DNA from: Kribbella pratensis
GTDB taxonomy: Bacteria; Actinomycetota; Actinomycetes; Propionibacteriales; Kribbellaceae
Direction of reading: 5' to 3'
DNA: 64,000 nucleotides
NCBI RefSeq assembly: GCF_004366075.1
Contig: NZ_SODU01000003.1
Location: 124,001 to 188,000 of the forward strand
Numbering within the stretch: the first letter of the stretch is position 1; every line of letters starts with the position of its first letter. Position numbers and translations under genes: made by a program. Below the pieces are notes generated by a model. It was not told the origin of the DNA. It did not search any database and worked only from the letters and a program-made list of their open reading frames with translations. Positions 47,938-56,559 of the stretch are shown in pieces.

Positions 47938-50493
47938 ATGGTGCCGCTGCGGGGACGCTCTGAGGAGCTCGGCAAGCTCCTTGCCGCGCTACGAGCGGCC
48001 GGCAACGGACAGGCCTCGCTGGCCGTCGTCAGCGGTGAGCCCGGGATCGGCAAGTCAGCGCTGCTGGCCGCCGCTGTGGAGCAGGCTGAGCGCCAGGGCT
48101 TCCTCGTCGCGAGTGCGGCCGCGCACCAGACCGACAACATCAGTCCGCTCGCGTCCCTCGCTCCTGCTCTGCGGGCCGGGGCAGAGCCGCTGATCGACAC
48201 GGACCAGTTCCTGGAGCTGGCGGCCCTCAACACCCAGCCGCTCTGGCTTGCCGAGCGGCTTGCCGACCTCATCGGCCGTCGTCTCGCCGGTGTTCGCGCC
48301 CTGATCGTGCTGGATGACGCCCAGTGGTCCGATCCGCTCACCGCGTTCGTACTGCGGGTTGCGGTCGACCGTCTGCCCGCGGCGAGCGTGCTCTGGCTGC
48401 TCGCCACTCGCCCGAGCCCGGGTGGCCCGGCCGACCAGCTGAGCGAGGCGGTGAGCGTTCCGGTGCACAGCATCCCGCTCGCACCCCTGACCGCGGACGC
48501 GATCCAGGACCTCGCGGCGGACCGTCTGAACCACGCGGTCGACCCGTCGCTGGCGCTACAGCTCGCCGGCGTCCAGGGCATCCCGTTCCTGGCCGAGCAG
48601 CTCATCGCGGGTCTGTACCTGAGCGGCAGCGACCTGTCCGCCGGGCTGATCGAGGGTGTACGGCGCCGGACCAGCGACCTGTCCGAAACCGGCCGGGACC
48701 TGATCCGCACCGCCGCCGTTTTCGGCAGCGAGTTCCGCCTGGAAGACGTCGCCGCACTGATGGCCGCACCGGTCGCCAGGCTCGCCGCACCGCTGGAGGA
48801 GGCGATCCAGGCCGGTCTGCTCACAGACGCCGGCTCGGTGCTGCGTTTCCGCCACGAGCTCCTGCGCTCCGCGGCGTTGGCCGACGTACCGCCGTCTGCT
48901 CAGCGGGCGCTGCACGGCGCGATCGCGAACCAGCTCATGTCCGCGGGGCGTGGTGCGGCCGCTGCCGCACCGCATGTCCTCGCAGTCGCCCAGTCCGGTG
49001 ACACGAGCGCTGTCGCGACACTGCGGGAGGCAGCGCGGGACCTGCTCTCGACCATGTCGATCACGGCCGCGGAAGTGATCCAGCAGGCGTTCGACCTGAC
49101 GCGGGTGGACGACCCACTCCGCGCTGAGGTCGGTGTCGACGTGGTGAGCATCCTGCTCGTCGCCTGGCAGTACGACCGCGCCAAGGCGTTCGCCGACGAC
49201 CTGCTCAGCGGTACGGCGCTCTACCACGGACCGATCACCCCGGACCTCCAGGCGACCCTCCGTCTGCACCTGGCGCCGCACCGGCGTCTCGACGTACAAG
49301 AACTCACCGTCCCCGGCGCCGCACCCCACCTGGCCGAACGGCTCGCGGCCCACCGCGCGCTGGCCGGTGCGGACGCTCCGAGCGCTGCAACGGACCCGAT
49401 TGCGCAGTCGCTTCAGCAGGTGGCTGCGGCCGAGGCGGCACAGTCCGAGGGCAGGTACGCCGACGCACGCGACCTGTACGTCGCAGCACGCCAGGCGGAA
49501 CCCGATCTTGGGAGCTTGCCGCCTACGCTGGTCGAGGTGGGCGAGCTGTACTGCCGCGCCGAGTCGGACGACCTGTCCGCTGCTCTGGAACGTGCGCGGG
49601 AGCTGATGACCGCAGGCTCCTCCTGGGCCGCTCCACAACTCGCCGTGCTGCATGCGCGGCTCGAGTACGCCTCCGGCAACCTGCAACAAGCAGAGGGCGC
49701 GGCGCACGCCGGTCTGCGCTGGATGGACCAGCTGCATGACCGATCGCTCGCCCCTGCAGCGGACCAGGTACTCGCACTGGTCGCCCTGCTCCGTGGCCAC
49801 CTGACCCAGGCGCGCAAACTGGCCGGCAGCGATCCGACGATCAGTGCGCTGCTGGCCATCGCGGACGGCGACGCCAAGGCGGTCAAGCGGTTGGCCGCGA
49901 CGCCGCAGGACTTCCCGGAGCGCATCGGCCTCCTGCTGCAGGCCGACGCCCTGGACGAGCTCAAGCGACTCAGTCCGTCTGCAGCAAGCCGTGGCGCGCT
50001 CGCCGTGGTGGCTGCGGGCAACGACGTCGAGCAGCTAGCTGAAGCGGTCGAGATCGTCCGTACGGCGCAGCGGCCGCTGCTGCTCGCACAGGCCGAGGAG
50101 CGCTACGGGCGGGCCGCTCTGGAGTCAGGTGATCGCAAGACCGGCGTACCGGCTCTGGAGCGAGTGCTGGACAGTCTGACGGCTCTTGGCGCGACTGCTC
50201 CGGCCGGGCGGATCCAGGCGGTGCTGCAGGCAGCCGGCGTACGACGGCGTCGCTGGGCCGCCGTACCGCCGCGGGCTCAGGAGGGGTGGGAGTCGCTCAC
50301 GCCGATGGAGCGACGGGTCGCCCTGCTCGTCGCCGAGGGGCACACGAACCGGTCTGCGGCCGACGAGCTGGTGGTGTCGGCCAGCACCGTCGGGACCCAT
50401 CTACGGGCCGTGTTCGGCAAGCTCGGGGTGAATTCGCGCGTCCAGCTCACCCGGCTGGTGCTGGAACGGTTCGCCCCTCCCCCGAACGCATGA
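47938..50493 (+). CDS. LuxR-family regulator with N-terminal AAA ATPase (LAL-like)
   Basis: An 851-aa large ATP-binding LuxR regulator. LRGRSEELGKLLAALRAA opens the domain. Walker A is VSGEPGIGKSALL near residue 32, and Walker B is ALIVLDDAQWSD near 123. A helical, TPR-like middle (about 350-760) follows. The C-terminal HTH is LTPMERRVALLVAEGHTNRS, then AADELVVSASTVGTHLRAVF. The ATG at 47938 lies 12 bases after the peptidase stop. Downstream alpha/beta-hydrolase genes on the same strand are plausible targets. The inducer is unknown; related proteins sense sugars or small metabolites. Confidence 0.92.
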   Translation: MVPLRGRSEELGKLLAALRAAGNGQASLAVVSGEPGIGKSALLAAAVEQAERQGFLVASAAAHQTDNISPLASLAPALRAGAEPLIDTDQFLELAALNTQPLWLAERLADLIGRRLAGVRALIVLDDAQWSDPLTAFVLRVAVDRLPAASVLWLLATRPSPGGPADQLSEAVSVPVHSIPLAPLTADAIQDLAADRLNHAVDPSLALQLAGVQGIPFLAEQLIAGLYLSGSDLSAGLIEGVRRRTSDLSETGRDLIRTAAVFGSEFRLEDVAALMAAPVARLAAPLEEAIQAGLLTDAGSVLRFRHELLRSAALADVPPSAQRALHGAIANQLMSAGRGAAAAAPHVLAVAQSGDTSAVATLREAARDLLSTMSITAAEVIQQAFDLTRVDDPLRAEVGVDVVSILLVAWQYDRAKAFADDLLSGTALYHGPITPDLQATLRLHLAPHRRLDVQELTVPGAAPHLAERLAAHRALAGADAPSAATDPIAQSLQQVAAAEAAQSEGRYADARDLYVAARQAEPDLGSLPPTLVEVGELYCRAESDDLSAALERARELMTAGSSWAAPQLAVLHARLEYASGNLQQAEGAAHAGLRWMDQLHDRSLAPAADQVLALVALLRGHLTQARKLAGSDPTISALLAIADGDAKAVKRLAATPQDFPERIGLLLQADALDELKRLSPSAASRGALAVVAAGNDVEQLAEAVEIVRTAQRPLLLAQAEERYGRAALESGDRKTGVPALERVLDSLTALGATAPAGRIQAVLQAAGVRRRRWAAVPPRAQEGWESLTPMERRVALLVAEGHTNRSAADELVVSASTVGTHLRAVFGKLGVNSRVQLTRLVLERFAPPPNA

Positions 50494-50619
50494 GATTCGG
50501 GTGCACCGCCTGCTCTGAGCACCGGAGCGGTCCCTGACAGGTTCACGTGTTCGCTCGATCCGCCGGAGCGGCCTTCAGCGGTTTCCTTCTACCAAGCAAC
50601 CACGAAGGGAACAGCGAAA

Positions 50620-51348
50620 ATGACTGAGCAGTCAGACAAGACCCCCACCGTCGTCCTGGTCCACGGCGCGTTCGCCGAGAACGCCAGCTGGTCCGGTGTG
50701 ATCGCCGAGCTCACGAGCCGCGGCATCCCGGCGATCGCGGTCGCCAACGAGCTGCGCGGCCCCGCCCTCGACGGCAGCCGGGTCGCCGCCCAGGTGCGCG
50801 AGATCGACGGCCCGGTCGTCCTGGTCGGGCACTCGTACGGCGGTGCGGTCATTACCGCGGCCGCCAACGAGGCCGACAACGTCTCCGCACTGGTCTACGT
50901 AGCCGCGTTCGTACCGGAGGAGGGCGAGAGCCTGCAGGACCTGCTCGGCAGCTTCCCGGCCAACGACTTCGCGTCCGGCCTGGTCCCGCACCAGCTGCCC
51001 ACCGGTGACGGCGGCGAGGAGACCTGGCTGAGCATCGACCGGTCCAAGTTCCGGGCGCTGTTCGCGGCCGACGTCGAGAACGCCGAGCAGCTCGGCCGGA
51101 CGCAGCGGCCGATCGCCGCGGTCGCGTTCGAGGAGAAGTCCGGTGCGGCGAGCTGGAAGCGCGTCCCGGTCTACGACCTGGTCGCCAGCGGCGACGAGGC
51201 GATCCACCCGGACGGCCAGCGCACGATGGCCGCCCGCGCGAACGCCACCACGATCGAGGTCGACGGCTCGCACGCGGTCGCCGTCTCACAGCCGAAGGCC
51301 GTCGCCGACTTCATCGCGAGCGCCGTCGAGGCAGGTGCGAACCGATGA
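50620..51348 (+). CDS. Alpha/beta-hydrolase, cytosolic copy
   Basis: A 242-aa alpha/beta-hydrolase. TVVLVHGAFAENASWSGVIA gives the oxyanion region, VVLVGHSYGGAVITAAAN the nucleophile elbow (GHSYGG), and VDGSHAVAVSQPKAVADFI the catalytic His end; the acid lies in VASGDEAIHPDGQ. No signal peptide. It overlaps the next, exported homologue by four bases, and the two share HGAFA, GHSYGGA and VYVAAFVP motifs, pointing to tandem duplication. Ester or lactone hydrolysis is likely, substrate unknown. Confidence 0.9.
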   Translation: MTEQSDKTPTVVLVHGAFAENASWSGVIAELTSRGIPAIAVANELRGPALDGSRVAAQVREIDGPVVLVGHSYGGAVITAAANEADNVSALVYVAAFVPEEGESLQDLLGSFPANDFASGLVPHQLPTGDGGEETWLSIDRSKFRALFAADVENAEQLGRTQRPIAAVAFEEKSGAASWKRVPVYDLVASGDEAIHPDGQRTMAARANATTIEVDGSHAVAVSQPKAVADFIASAVEAGANR

Positions 51349-52133
51349 AGCCGATCAAGCTCAGGCACCTGGTCACGGTCGCCGCGACGGCGGTCCTCAC
51401 CCTCACCGGTGTCACCACGGCGAGTGCCCAGACCGAGCACAAGCCGAAGCCCACCATCGTCCTGCTGCACGGCGCCTTCGCCGACGGAGCCAGCTGGTCC
51501 GAGGTGACCAGCCGGCTCCAGCGGGACGGGTACACCGTGGTCGCCCCCGCTGTCCCGCTGCGCGGGATCGCGTCGGACACGTCATACCTGAAGGGCGTGC
51601 TCGACAACATCTCCGGCCCGAAGGTGCTCGTCGGCCACTCGTACGGCGGTGCGCTGGTGAGCCAGCTGGCCGGGACCGCCGGGGTGAAATCGCTGGTGTA
51701 CGTCGCCGCGTTCGTCCCGCAGGCCGGTGAGACGCTCGGGGCGCTGAACTCGAAGTACCCGGGCAGCGAGATCGGCCCGGACACGACGAACACGATCAGC
51801 TACCCCGGTGGGGTGGATCTGGTGATGAAGCCGGAGTCGTTCCGCCGGGTGTTCGCGGCCGACCTCCCGGCGCGGCAGGCCGCCGTACTCGGGGCCTCGC
51901 AGCGCCCGGTCAACGCCGCGGTCTTCGACGAGAAGATCCCGACGGGCGCTCCGGCCGCGCTCCCGAAGTACGCCGTGATCCCGACCGAGGACCACGCGAT
52001 CGCACCGGCCGCGGAGCGCTTCATGGCCGACCGCGCCCACGCCACCACGGTGGCGGTCCAAGGAGCATCCCATCTGGTCGCCCTCTCCCACCCGGGCACG
52101 GTGACCCGAGTGATCGAGCAAGCCGCCCGCTGA
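51345..52133 (+). CDS. Alpha/beta-hydrolase, secreted copy
   Basis: A 262-aa homologue of the preceding gene with an added Sec signal peptide (HLVTVAATAVLTLTGVTTAS, cleavage after ASA). The catalytic core is TIVLLHGAFADGASWSEVTS, VLVGHSYGGALVSQLAG with the nucleophile serine, IPTEDHAIAP for the acid, and GASHLVALSHPG for the histidine. The four-base overlap shows co-translation with the cytosolic copy. Having one enzyme inside and one outside the cell suggests action on the same compound on both sides of the membrane (inference). Confidence 0.9.
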   Translation: MKPIKLRHLVTVAATAVLTLTGVTTASAQTEHKPKPTIVLLHGAFADGASWSEVTSRLQRDGYTVVAPAVPLRGIASDTSYLKGVLDNISGPKVLVGHSYGGALVSQLAGTAGVKSLVYVAAFVPQAGETLGALNSKYPGSEIGPDTTNTISYPGGVDLVMKPESFRRVFAADLPARQAAVLGASQRPVNAAVFDEKIPTGAPAALPKYAVIPTEDHAIAPAAERFMADRAHATTVAVQGASHLVALSHPGTVTRVIEQAAR

Positions 52134-52142
52134 AACAGCAAC

Positions 52143-52175
52143 GTCGGCCGGACCGCAGCCAGCGGTCCGGCCGAC
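52143..52175. terminator. Bidirectional terminator between hydrolase and serine-hydrolase genes
   Basis: GTCGGCCGGACCG-cagccag-CGGTCCGGCCGAC, a perfect 13-bp stem flanked by CAAC and GTTG that extend it loosely, between the convergent stops at 52133 and 52185. Confidence 0.85.
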
Positions 52176-52184
52176 GTGTTGCCG

Positions 52185-53417
52185 TCAGTCCTCGAGAGCC
52201 TGGTAGAGCGTGGTCCAGAAGTCGTTCATGAGCTGGACCGAGGACGGCACGGTCGTGCCGACCTGGGTGAGCAGGATGCCGACGACCTGGTTGACCGGGT
52301 CCGCGTACGTCGACGTACCGGCGCCACCGTCCCAGCCGAACTGACCGATCGGCGCGTAATCGCCCCGGTAGGTACGAACCGCCATCCCGAAGCCCCATCC
52401 GCCCTGCTGTCCCTGGCCGAACGAGATGTGCACGTTGTCCCGGGCCAGCGTCTCCCGGGCCGCCAACTGCTCGGCCGTGAGGCTGTTGCTGGTCATCAGC
52501 TGCACGGCCGGCTTGGAGAGAATCCGCTGGTCCTGATGTACGCCGTGGTTCAGCAGCATCCGGAAGTAGGCGTGGTAGTCGTCGGCGGTGGAGTTCAGCC
52601 CGCCGCCACCGCCCTGGAACGCCGGCGGGGCGCTGTGCCGGCCGCCCTCCGCCTCGTCCCACACCTGGAACTCGCCGGTGGCGGGGTCCGGCGCATAGAG
52701 CGGTGGGAGCCGGTGCAGTTGGTCGGCGGGAACGGAGAACCCGGTGTCCTTCATGCCCAGCGGCCCGAAGATCCGCTCCTGCAGGAACTCGTCGTACGAC
52801 TGACCGGTGACCCGGGAGACGAGGACGCCGATCAGGTCGCTGCTGATCTGGTACTGCCAGCGCTCACCGGGCTGGTACATCAGCGGAAGCGTGCCGAGGC
52901 GCCGCATCCACTCGTCCGGCTCCGGCATCGGCACCGGCCCGTTGGGCGTGATGCCCTGCTCGAACAGGGCGGCCATGATCGGCGTACCGATCATCGTCAT
53001 GTCCATGCCGAGCCCGAACGTGGACGTCAGCACGTCCCGGACGGTGATGGGCCGCTTGGCCGGCACGGTGTCGTCGACCTGGCTGTCGATCCGCTTCAGG
53101 ACCTGACGGCCGGCCAGCTCGGGCAGCCACGGCTCGACCGTGTCGTCCAGCCGCAGCCGGCACTCGTCGAGCAACACCATGGCCGCCGACACCGAGACCG
53201 GCTTCGACGTCGAGGCCATCCGGAAGATCGTGTCGCGTCGCATCGGCGCGCCGCCCTCGTGACGCATCGTCCCGAGGGTCTCGACGTACGGCTCACCGTC
53301 GCCGCGGCTGACCAGGGCGACGACGCCGGGGATCTTCCCGGAGTCGACGTGCCGGGCCAGTACGTCGTGCAGTCGGCGCAACCCGGCCTCGGTGAAGCCG
53401 GAGGAAGTCGTTGACAT
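52185..53417 (-). CDS. Serine hydrolase, beta-lactamase/class C esterase family
   Basis: A 410-aa penicillin-binding-protein-like esterase. The catalytic SxxK is STSK (S69, K72) in FRMASTSKPVSVSAAM. The YxN equivalent is YQIS in WQYQISSDLIGVLVSRVTGQ, and the KTG equivalent is WDGGAGT. No signal peptide is present, so it is probably cytosolic, like EstB-type esterases. It lies 32 bases behind the DUF4097 gene on the same strand and probably shares its transcript. Confidence 0.9.
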   Translation of the reverse strand: MSTTSSGFTEAGLRRLHDVLARHVDSGKIPGVVALVSRGDGEPYVETLGTMRHEGGAPMRRDTIFRMASTSKPVSVSAAMVLLDECRLRLDDTVEPWLPELAGRQVLKRIDSQVDDTVPAKRPITVRDVLTSTFGLGMDMTMIGTPIMAALFEQGITPNGPVPMPEPDEWMRRLGTLPLMYQPGERWQYQISSDLIGVLVSRVTGQSYDEFLQERIFGPLGMKDTGFSVPADQLHRLPPLYAPDPATGEFQVWDEAEGGRHSAPPAFQGGGGGLNSTADDYHAYFRMLLNHGVHQDQRILSKPAVQLMTSNSLTAEQLAARETLARDNVHISFGQGQQGGWGFGMAVRTYRGDYAPIGQFGWDGGAGTSTYADPVNQVVGILLTQVGTTVPSSVQLMNDFWTTLYQALED

Positions 53418-53449
53418 GGTGGTGCTCCTTGGAGTGGTACGGATTGCGG

Positions 53450-54118
53450 TCAGAGGCTGCGGGCGACGATGTCGCCGACCGAGGTGGTCGCGCGGATCGT
53501 GAGTTCGGGGCCCGCGCCCTCGCTGTTCTTGAGCGCGTTGCTGATGCGGCCGGTGGAGGTGCCGGCATCGAGCGTGGCCGAGACTCCGGCGGCGGCGACG
53601 ATCTCCACCTCGCCGACATCGGTGCGCAGTACGACGGTGCCGCGCACCGCCTCGGCGATCCGGATGTCGCCCTTGCTGGTGCGAATCTCCGCGGGACCGT
53701 TGAGGCGGCCGACGGACACGTCACTGGCGGAGGTCGTGATGCGAGCGCTCGCGACGTCCTCGAGGTCGATGGGACCCTGGGCGCTCTCGATGACGACATC
53801 GCCGAAGCGTCCGGTCGCCCGGAGATCGGCGCCGGCCGCCTTCACCTCGGCCTGGGAACCGGCCGGCAGTTGCACCGTCACCGCGACGGCTCCGGAGGGC
53901 CCGAAGTACTGGTTCTTCGCGACGACCGCGATCCGCAGCACGCCGTCGGCGTACTCGACCGTGGTCTGCTCGGCAGCCTTCACGTCGCGGCTCTTCGAGG
54001 CGTCCGCGGGGAGCACCTCGACGGCGGTGTCGGCCCGGTCGGTGGCAACGAGCTGAATGCGTCCGGCGGGGATGTTCAGGACTGCGGAGATCGGCTGGGA
54101 GGTGCTGTACGTCGGCAT
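53450..54118 (-). CDS. DUF4097-family beta-helix-like protein
   Basis: A 222-aa protein of short repeating beta strands (ADLRATGRFGDVVIESAQG, ASARITTSASDVSVGRLNGP, AEIRTSKGDIRIAEAVRGTV, VVLRTDVGEVEIVAA), the DUF4097/DUF4098 adhesin-like pattern. No signal peptide or membrane helix. The ATG at 54118 follows AGGAAGG. The family often accompanies PspC or membrane genes in stress regulons; function unknown. Probably the first gene of a two-gene unit with the serine hydrolase. Confidence 0.85.
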   Translation of the reverse strand: MPTYSTSQPISAVLNIPAGRIQLVATDRADTAVEVLPADASKSRDVKAAEQTTVEYADGVLRIAVVAKNQYFGPSGAVAVTVQLPAGSQAEVKAAGADLRATGRFGDVVIESAQGPIDLEDVASARITTSASDVSVGRLNGPAEIRTSKGDIRIAEAVRGTVVLRTDVGEVEIVAAAGVSATLDAGTSTGRISNALKNSEGAGPELTIRATTSVGDIVARSL

Positions 54119-54226
54119 TGTGGTGCCTTCCTGGAGTGCTTGGTGTGTTGCTGACAAACACCAAGATCCAGGGCCGTCCTGACACCGAACCGCCGCGGCC
54201 CTGACACGGCTCCTGACACCGGTCGA

Positions 54227-55063
54227 TCAGAGAATTCGATCCAGGGCCTCGTGCCCGATCGGGCCCCAGTGGGTCTTGCCGCCCGGGATGCCCTTCTCTC
54301 CGTTGATGCCCATGGCGATCAGGAACAGTGCGCGCGTCAGGGCCCAGCCGCGGGCTCGTCGTACCGTCGCCTCGTCCACCCCGTAGGCGTCGAGGAAGCG
54401 CTCCGCCTCCGGGAGCAGGATCCAGGCGGCCGCGAGGTCGTTGGCCGGGTCGCCGGCGCCGATCTCCTCGAAGTCCACGACGCCGGCGAGCGTACCGTCG
54501 GCAACGACTACGTTCGCCGGGTGCAGGTCGCCGTGCAGCCACACCGGCGCCCCGTCCCACTTGGGCGCCGCGATCGCGTCCTCCCACACCGCACGGATCT
54601 CGCCGGCGCGGCCGACGTACGCCTGCACCTCGTCGAAGCCGGGGGTCGGCGCGAGACTGCTCCGTTCGCTCACCGGCGCGTCGGCCGGTGGCTCGGTGTG
54701 CAGCGCCTTGAGGAAGTCCGCGAGGACGTCGGCGGCGGCCGGATCCGTGATCGGTGCGTGGTCCGCGGGTTCTCCGTGCACCCAGGTGGTGATCATCCAC
54801 GTCCGCGGGAAGGCGTCGGACGGGTCACAGAGGTGGAGTGGGGAGGGGACGGGCAGCGGGAGCTGGGCAGCGAGGCTGGGCAGCCACCGGTGTTCTCGGC
54901 GGAGTGGTTCGGGACCCTGGTTCCCACGGGGCAGTCTGACGGCCAGGTCGTCGCCCAGGCGCCACATCTGGTTGCCCCAGCCGCCGATGATCTCCTTCAG
55001 TTCGAGATCGGCCAGGTCAGGATGCTGGGCTTTCAGCAGGGTCCGCACGAGGTCGTCGTCCAT
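54227..55063 (-). CDS. Aminoglycoside-phosphotransferase-family kinase
   Basis: About 278 aa, APH fold. The ATP lobe has LKEIIGGWGNQMWRLGDDLA with the lysine region replaced by AVRLPR, and REHRWLPSLAAQLPLPVPSP follows. The catalytic loop is WLHGDLHPANVVV with Asp and Asn in place, then GVVDFEEIGAGDPANDLAA for metal binding. This subfamily contains many orphan kinases. The ATG at 55063 is used, although an in-frame GTG four codons upstream is equally possible because neither has a strong ribosome site. Confidence 0.9.
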   Translation of the reverse strand: MDDDLVRTLLKAQHPDLADLELKEIIGGWGNQMWRLGDDLAVRLPRGNQGPEPLRREHRWLPSLAAQLPLPVPSPLHLCDPSDAFPRTWMITTWVHGEPADHAPITDPAAADVLADFLKALHTEPPADAPVSERSSLAPTPGFDEVQAYVGRAGEIRAVWEDAIAAPKWDGAPVWLHGDLHPANVVVADGTLAGVVDFEEIGAGDPANDLAAAWILLPEAERFLDAYGVDEATVRRARGWALTRALFLIAMGINGEKGIPGGKTHWGPIGHEALDRIL

Positions 55064-55145
55064 TTTCAGATCCACGGCCCGTCAGACGCATCACATCGGT
55101 GGCTGGTTGGGAATAGGTTCACAGAACGGACAGTTGCCGACAGTT

Positions 55146-55877
55146 ATGCGCATTGATGTGTGGTCCGACGTCGTCTGCCCGTGGTGCTACATCGGGAAGC
55201 GGCGGCTCGAAGAGGCCCTCGCCGACAGCGGTGAGAGCGCCGAGATCGTCTGGCACAGCTTCCAGCTCGACCCTTCGTCGACGAACGACGACCCGCGGGA
55301 CCTGGCGACGCGGCTGGGCGAGAGGTACGGTCGCGGCCGCGAGTGGGGCCTGCAGGCCAACGCCCATGTCACCGAGGTGGCGGCCGAGGTCGGGCTCGAG
55401 TACCACCTGGACCAGGCGAAGCCGGTCAACACCGTCGACGCGCACCGCATCCTGCACCTGGCCCGTGACCTCGCTGAGGCCGGAGAGGTGCCCGCTGACA
55501 CGCAGGGCCGCCTCAAGGAGCGTCTGCTCAAGGGCTACTTCACCGACGGCCTCCCGGTCGGTGACCACGCCACGCTGACCGAGCTGGCCACCGAGGTCGG
55601 CCTTCCCGCCGAGCGAGTGCGTGAGGTTCTCGCGAGTACGACGTACACCGACGACGTGGCCGCGGATCAGGCACAGGCCCTGGCGTACGGCGCCAACGGC
55701 GTACCGTTCTTCGTCATCGACGAGAAGTACGGCGTGAGCGGCGCCCAGCCCGTCGACGTCTTCAAGGAAGCACTGCGCCGGGCGAACGCGGACCGCAAGC
55801 CGGTGACGCTCATCACCGCACCGGGCGCGACGACTGACGGTGACGCGGAGTGCGGGCCGGACGGCTGCCCCATCTGA
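55146..55877 (+). CDS. FrnE-like DsbA-family oxidoreductase
   Basis: A 243-aa thioredoxin-fold protein. The redox motif CPWC is at residues 11-14 (DVWSDVVCPWCYIGKRRLEE), and the DsbA helical insert and the cis-Pro loop NGVPFFVIDEKYGVSGAQP are typical of FrnE and 2-hydroxychromene-2-carboxylate-isomerase relatives. It has no signal peptide, so it is a cytosolic disulfide isomerase or oxidoreductase. The C-terminal tail carries an extra pair of cysteines (ECGPDGCPI), as known for FrnE-type proteins. Confidence 0.92.
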   Translation: MRIDVWSDVVCPWCYIGKRRLEEALADSGESAEIVWHSFQLDPSSTNDDPRDLATRLGERYGRGREWGLQANAHVTEVAAEVGLEYHLDQAKPVNTVDAHRILHLARDLAEAGEVPADTQGRLKERLLKGYFTDGLPVGDHATLTELATEVGLPAERVREVLASTTYTDDVAADQAQALAYGANGVPFFVIDEKYGVSGAQPVDVFKEALRRANADRKPVTLITAPGATTDGDAECGPDGCPI

Positions 55878-55935
55878 GTCCGACGTTCAGCGGTGGGTAC
55901 CGGGACTCATACGAAACGTGGTGTATGAAGGAGGC

Positions 55936-56508
55936 ATGACTGTCGTGCGCGCACTGGCCAGGCCGTTGCTGTCCGTCATTTTCGTCGTGCAAGGCGCCAA
56001 CGCCGTCCGGAACCCCGAGCCGCTGGTACCCAAGGCACAACCCGTCACCGACCGGCTCGTACCGATGGTGAAGAAGGTCGCGCCGCCGCAGGTCAGCGAC
56101 CGCATCCCCGAAACCACCGCCAACCTGATCCGGCTGAACGGCGCGGTCCAGGTCCTCGGTGGTCTCGCGCTGGCGACGGGTAAGGGCCGTCGCCTCGGCG
56201 CCGCCGTGCTGGCGGCTTCGCTGGTGCCGACGACGCTCGCCGGGCACGCGTTCTGGCAGGAGAAGGACAAGGACGCCCGCAACCAGCAGCGCATCGCTTT
56301 CATGAAGAACCTGGGCGTGCTCGGCGGTCTGCTGCTCGCGGCGGTCGACACCGAAGGCAAGCCGGGTGTCACCTGGCGCGCCACGCACGGTGCGCGGGCG
56401 GCGAAGCGCGAGACCAAGCGCGGCGCGAAGGCCGCCAAGCGCGAGGCGAAGCAGTTCGCCCGCGAGGCGAAGCACGCCGCCCGTCTCGCGAAGGCGGAGC
56501 TCAGCTGA
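55936..56508 (+). CDS. DoxX-family membrane protein with basic C-terminal tail
   Basis: A 190-aa protein. Hydrophobic segments include PLLSVIFVVQGANAVRNP (DoxX start), LNGAVQVLGGLALATG, GAAVLAASLVPTTLAGHAFW and LGVLGGLLLAAVD. The last 50 residues are a Lys/Arg/Ala-rich amphipathic tail (AAKRETKRGAKAAKREAKQF) unlike standard DoxX proteins, perhaps binding membrane phosphates or nucleic acid. GAAGGAGG ends one base before the ATG at 55936, so the GTG three codons later, with ten-base spacing, is a serious alternative start. Confidence 0.85.
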   Translation: MTVVRALARPLLSVIFVVQGANAVRNPEPLVPKAQPVTDRLVPMVKKVAPPQVSDRIPETTANLIRLNGAVQVLGGLALATGKGRRLGAAVLAASLVPTTLAGHAFWQEKDKDARNQQRIAFMKNLGVLGGLLLAAVDTEGKPGVTWRATHGARAAKRETKRGAKAAKREAKQFAREAKHAARLAKAELS

Positions 56509-56559
56509 TCGCGATGCCCTAGGCTCAGGGCAGTAGACAGCTGAGCTTGAGGGAGTGGG

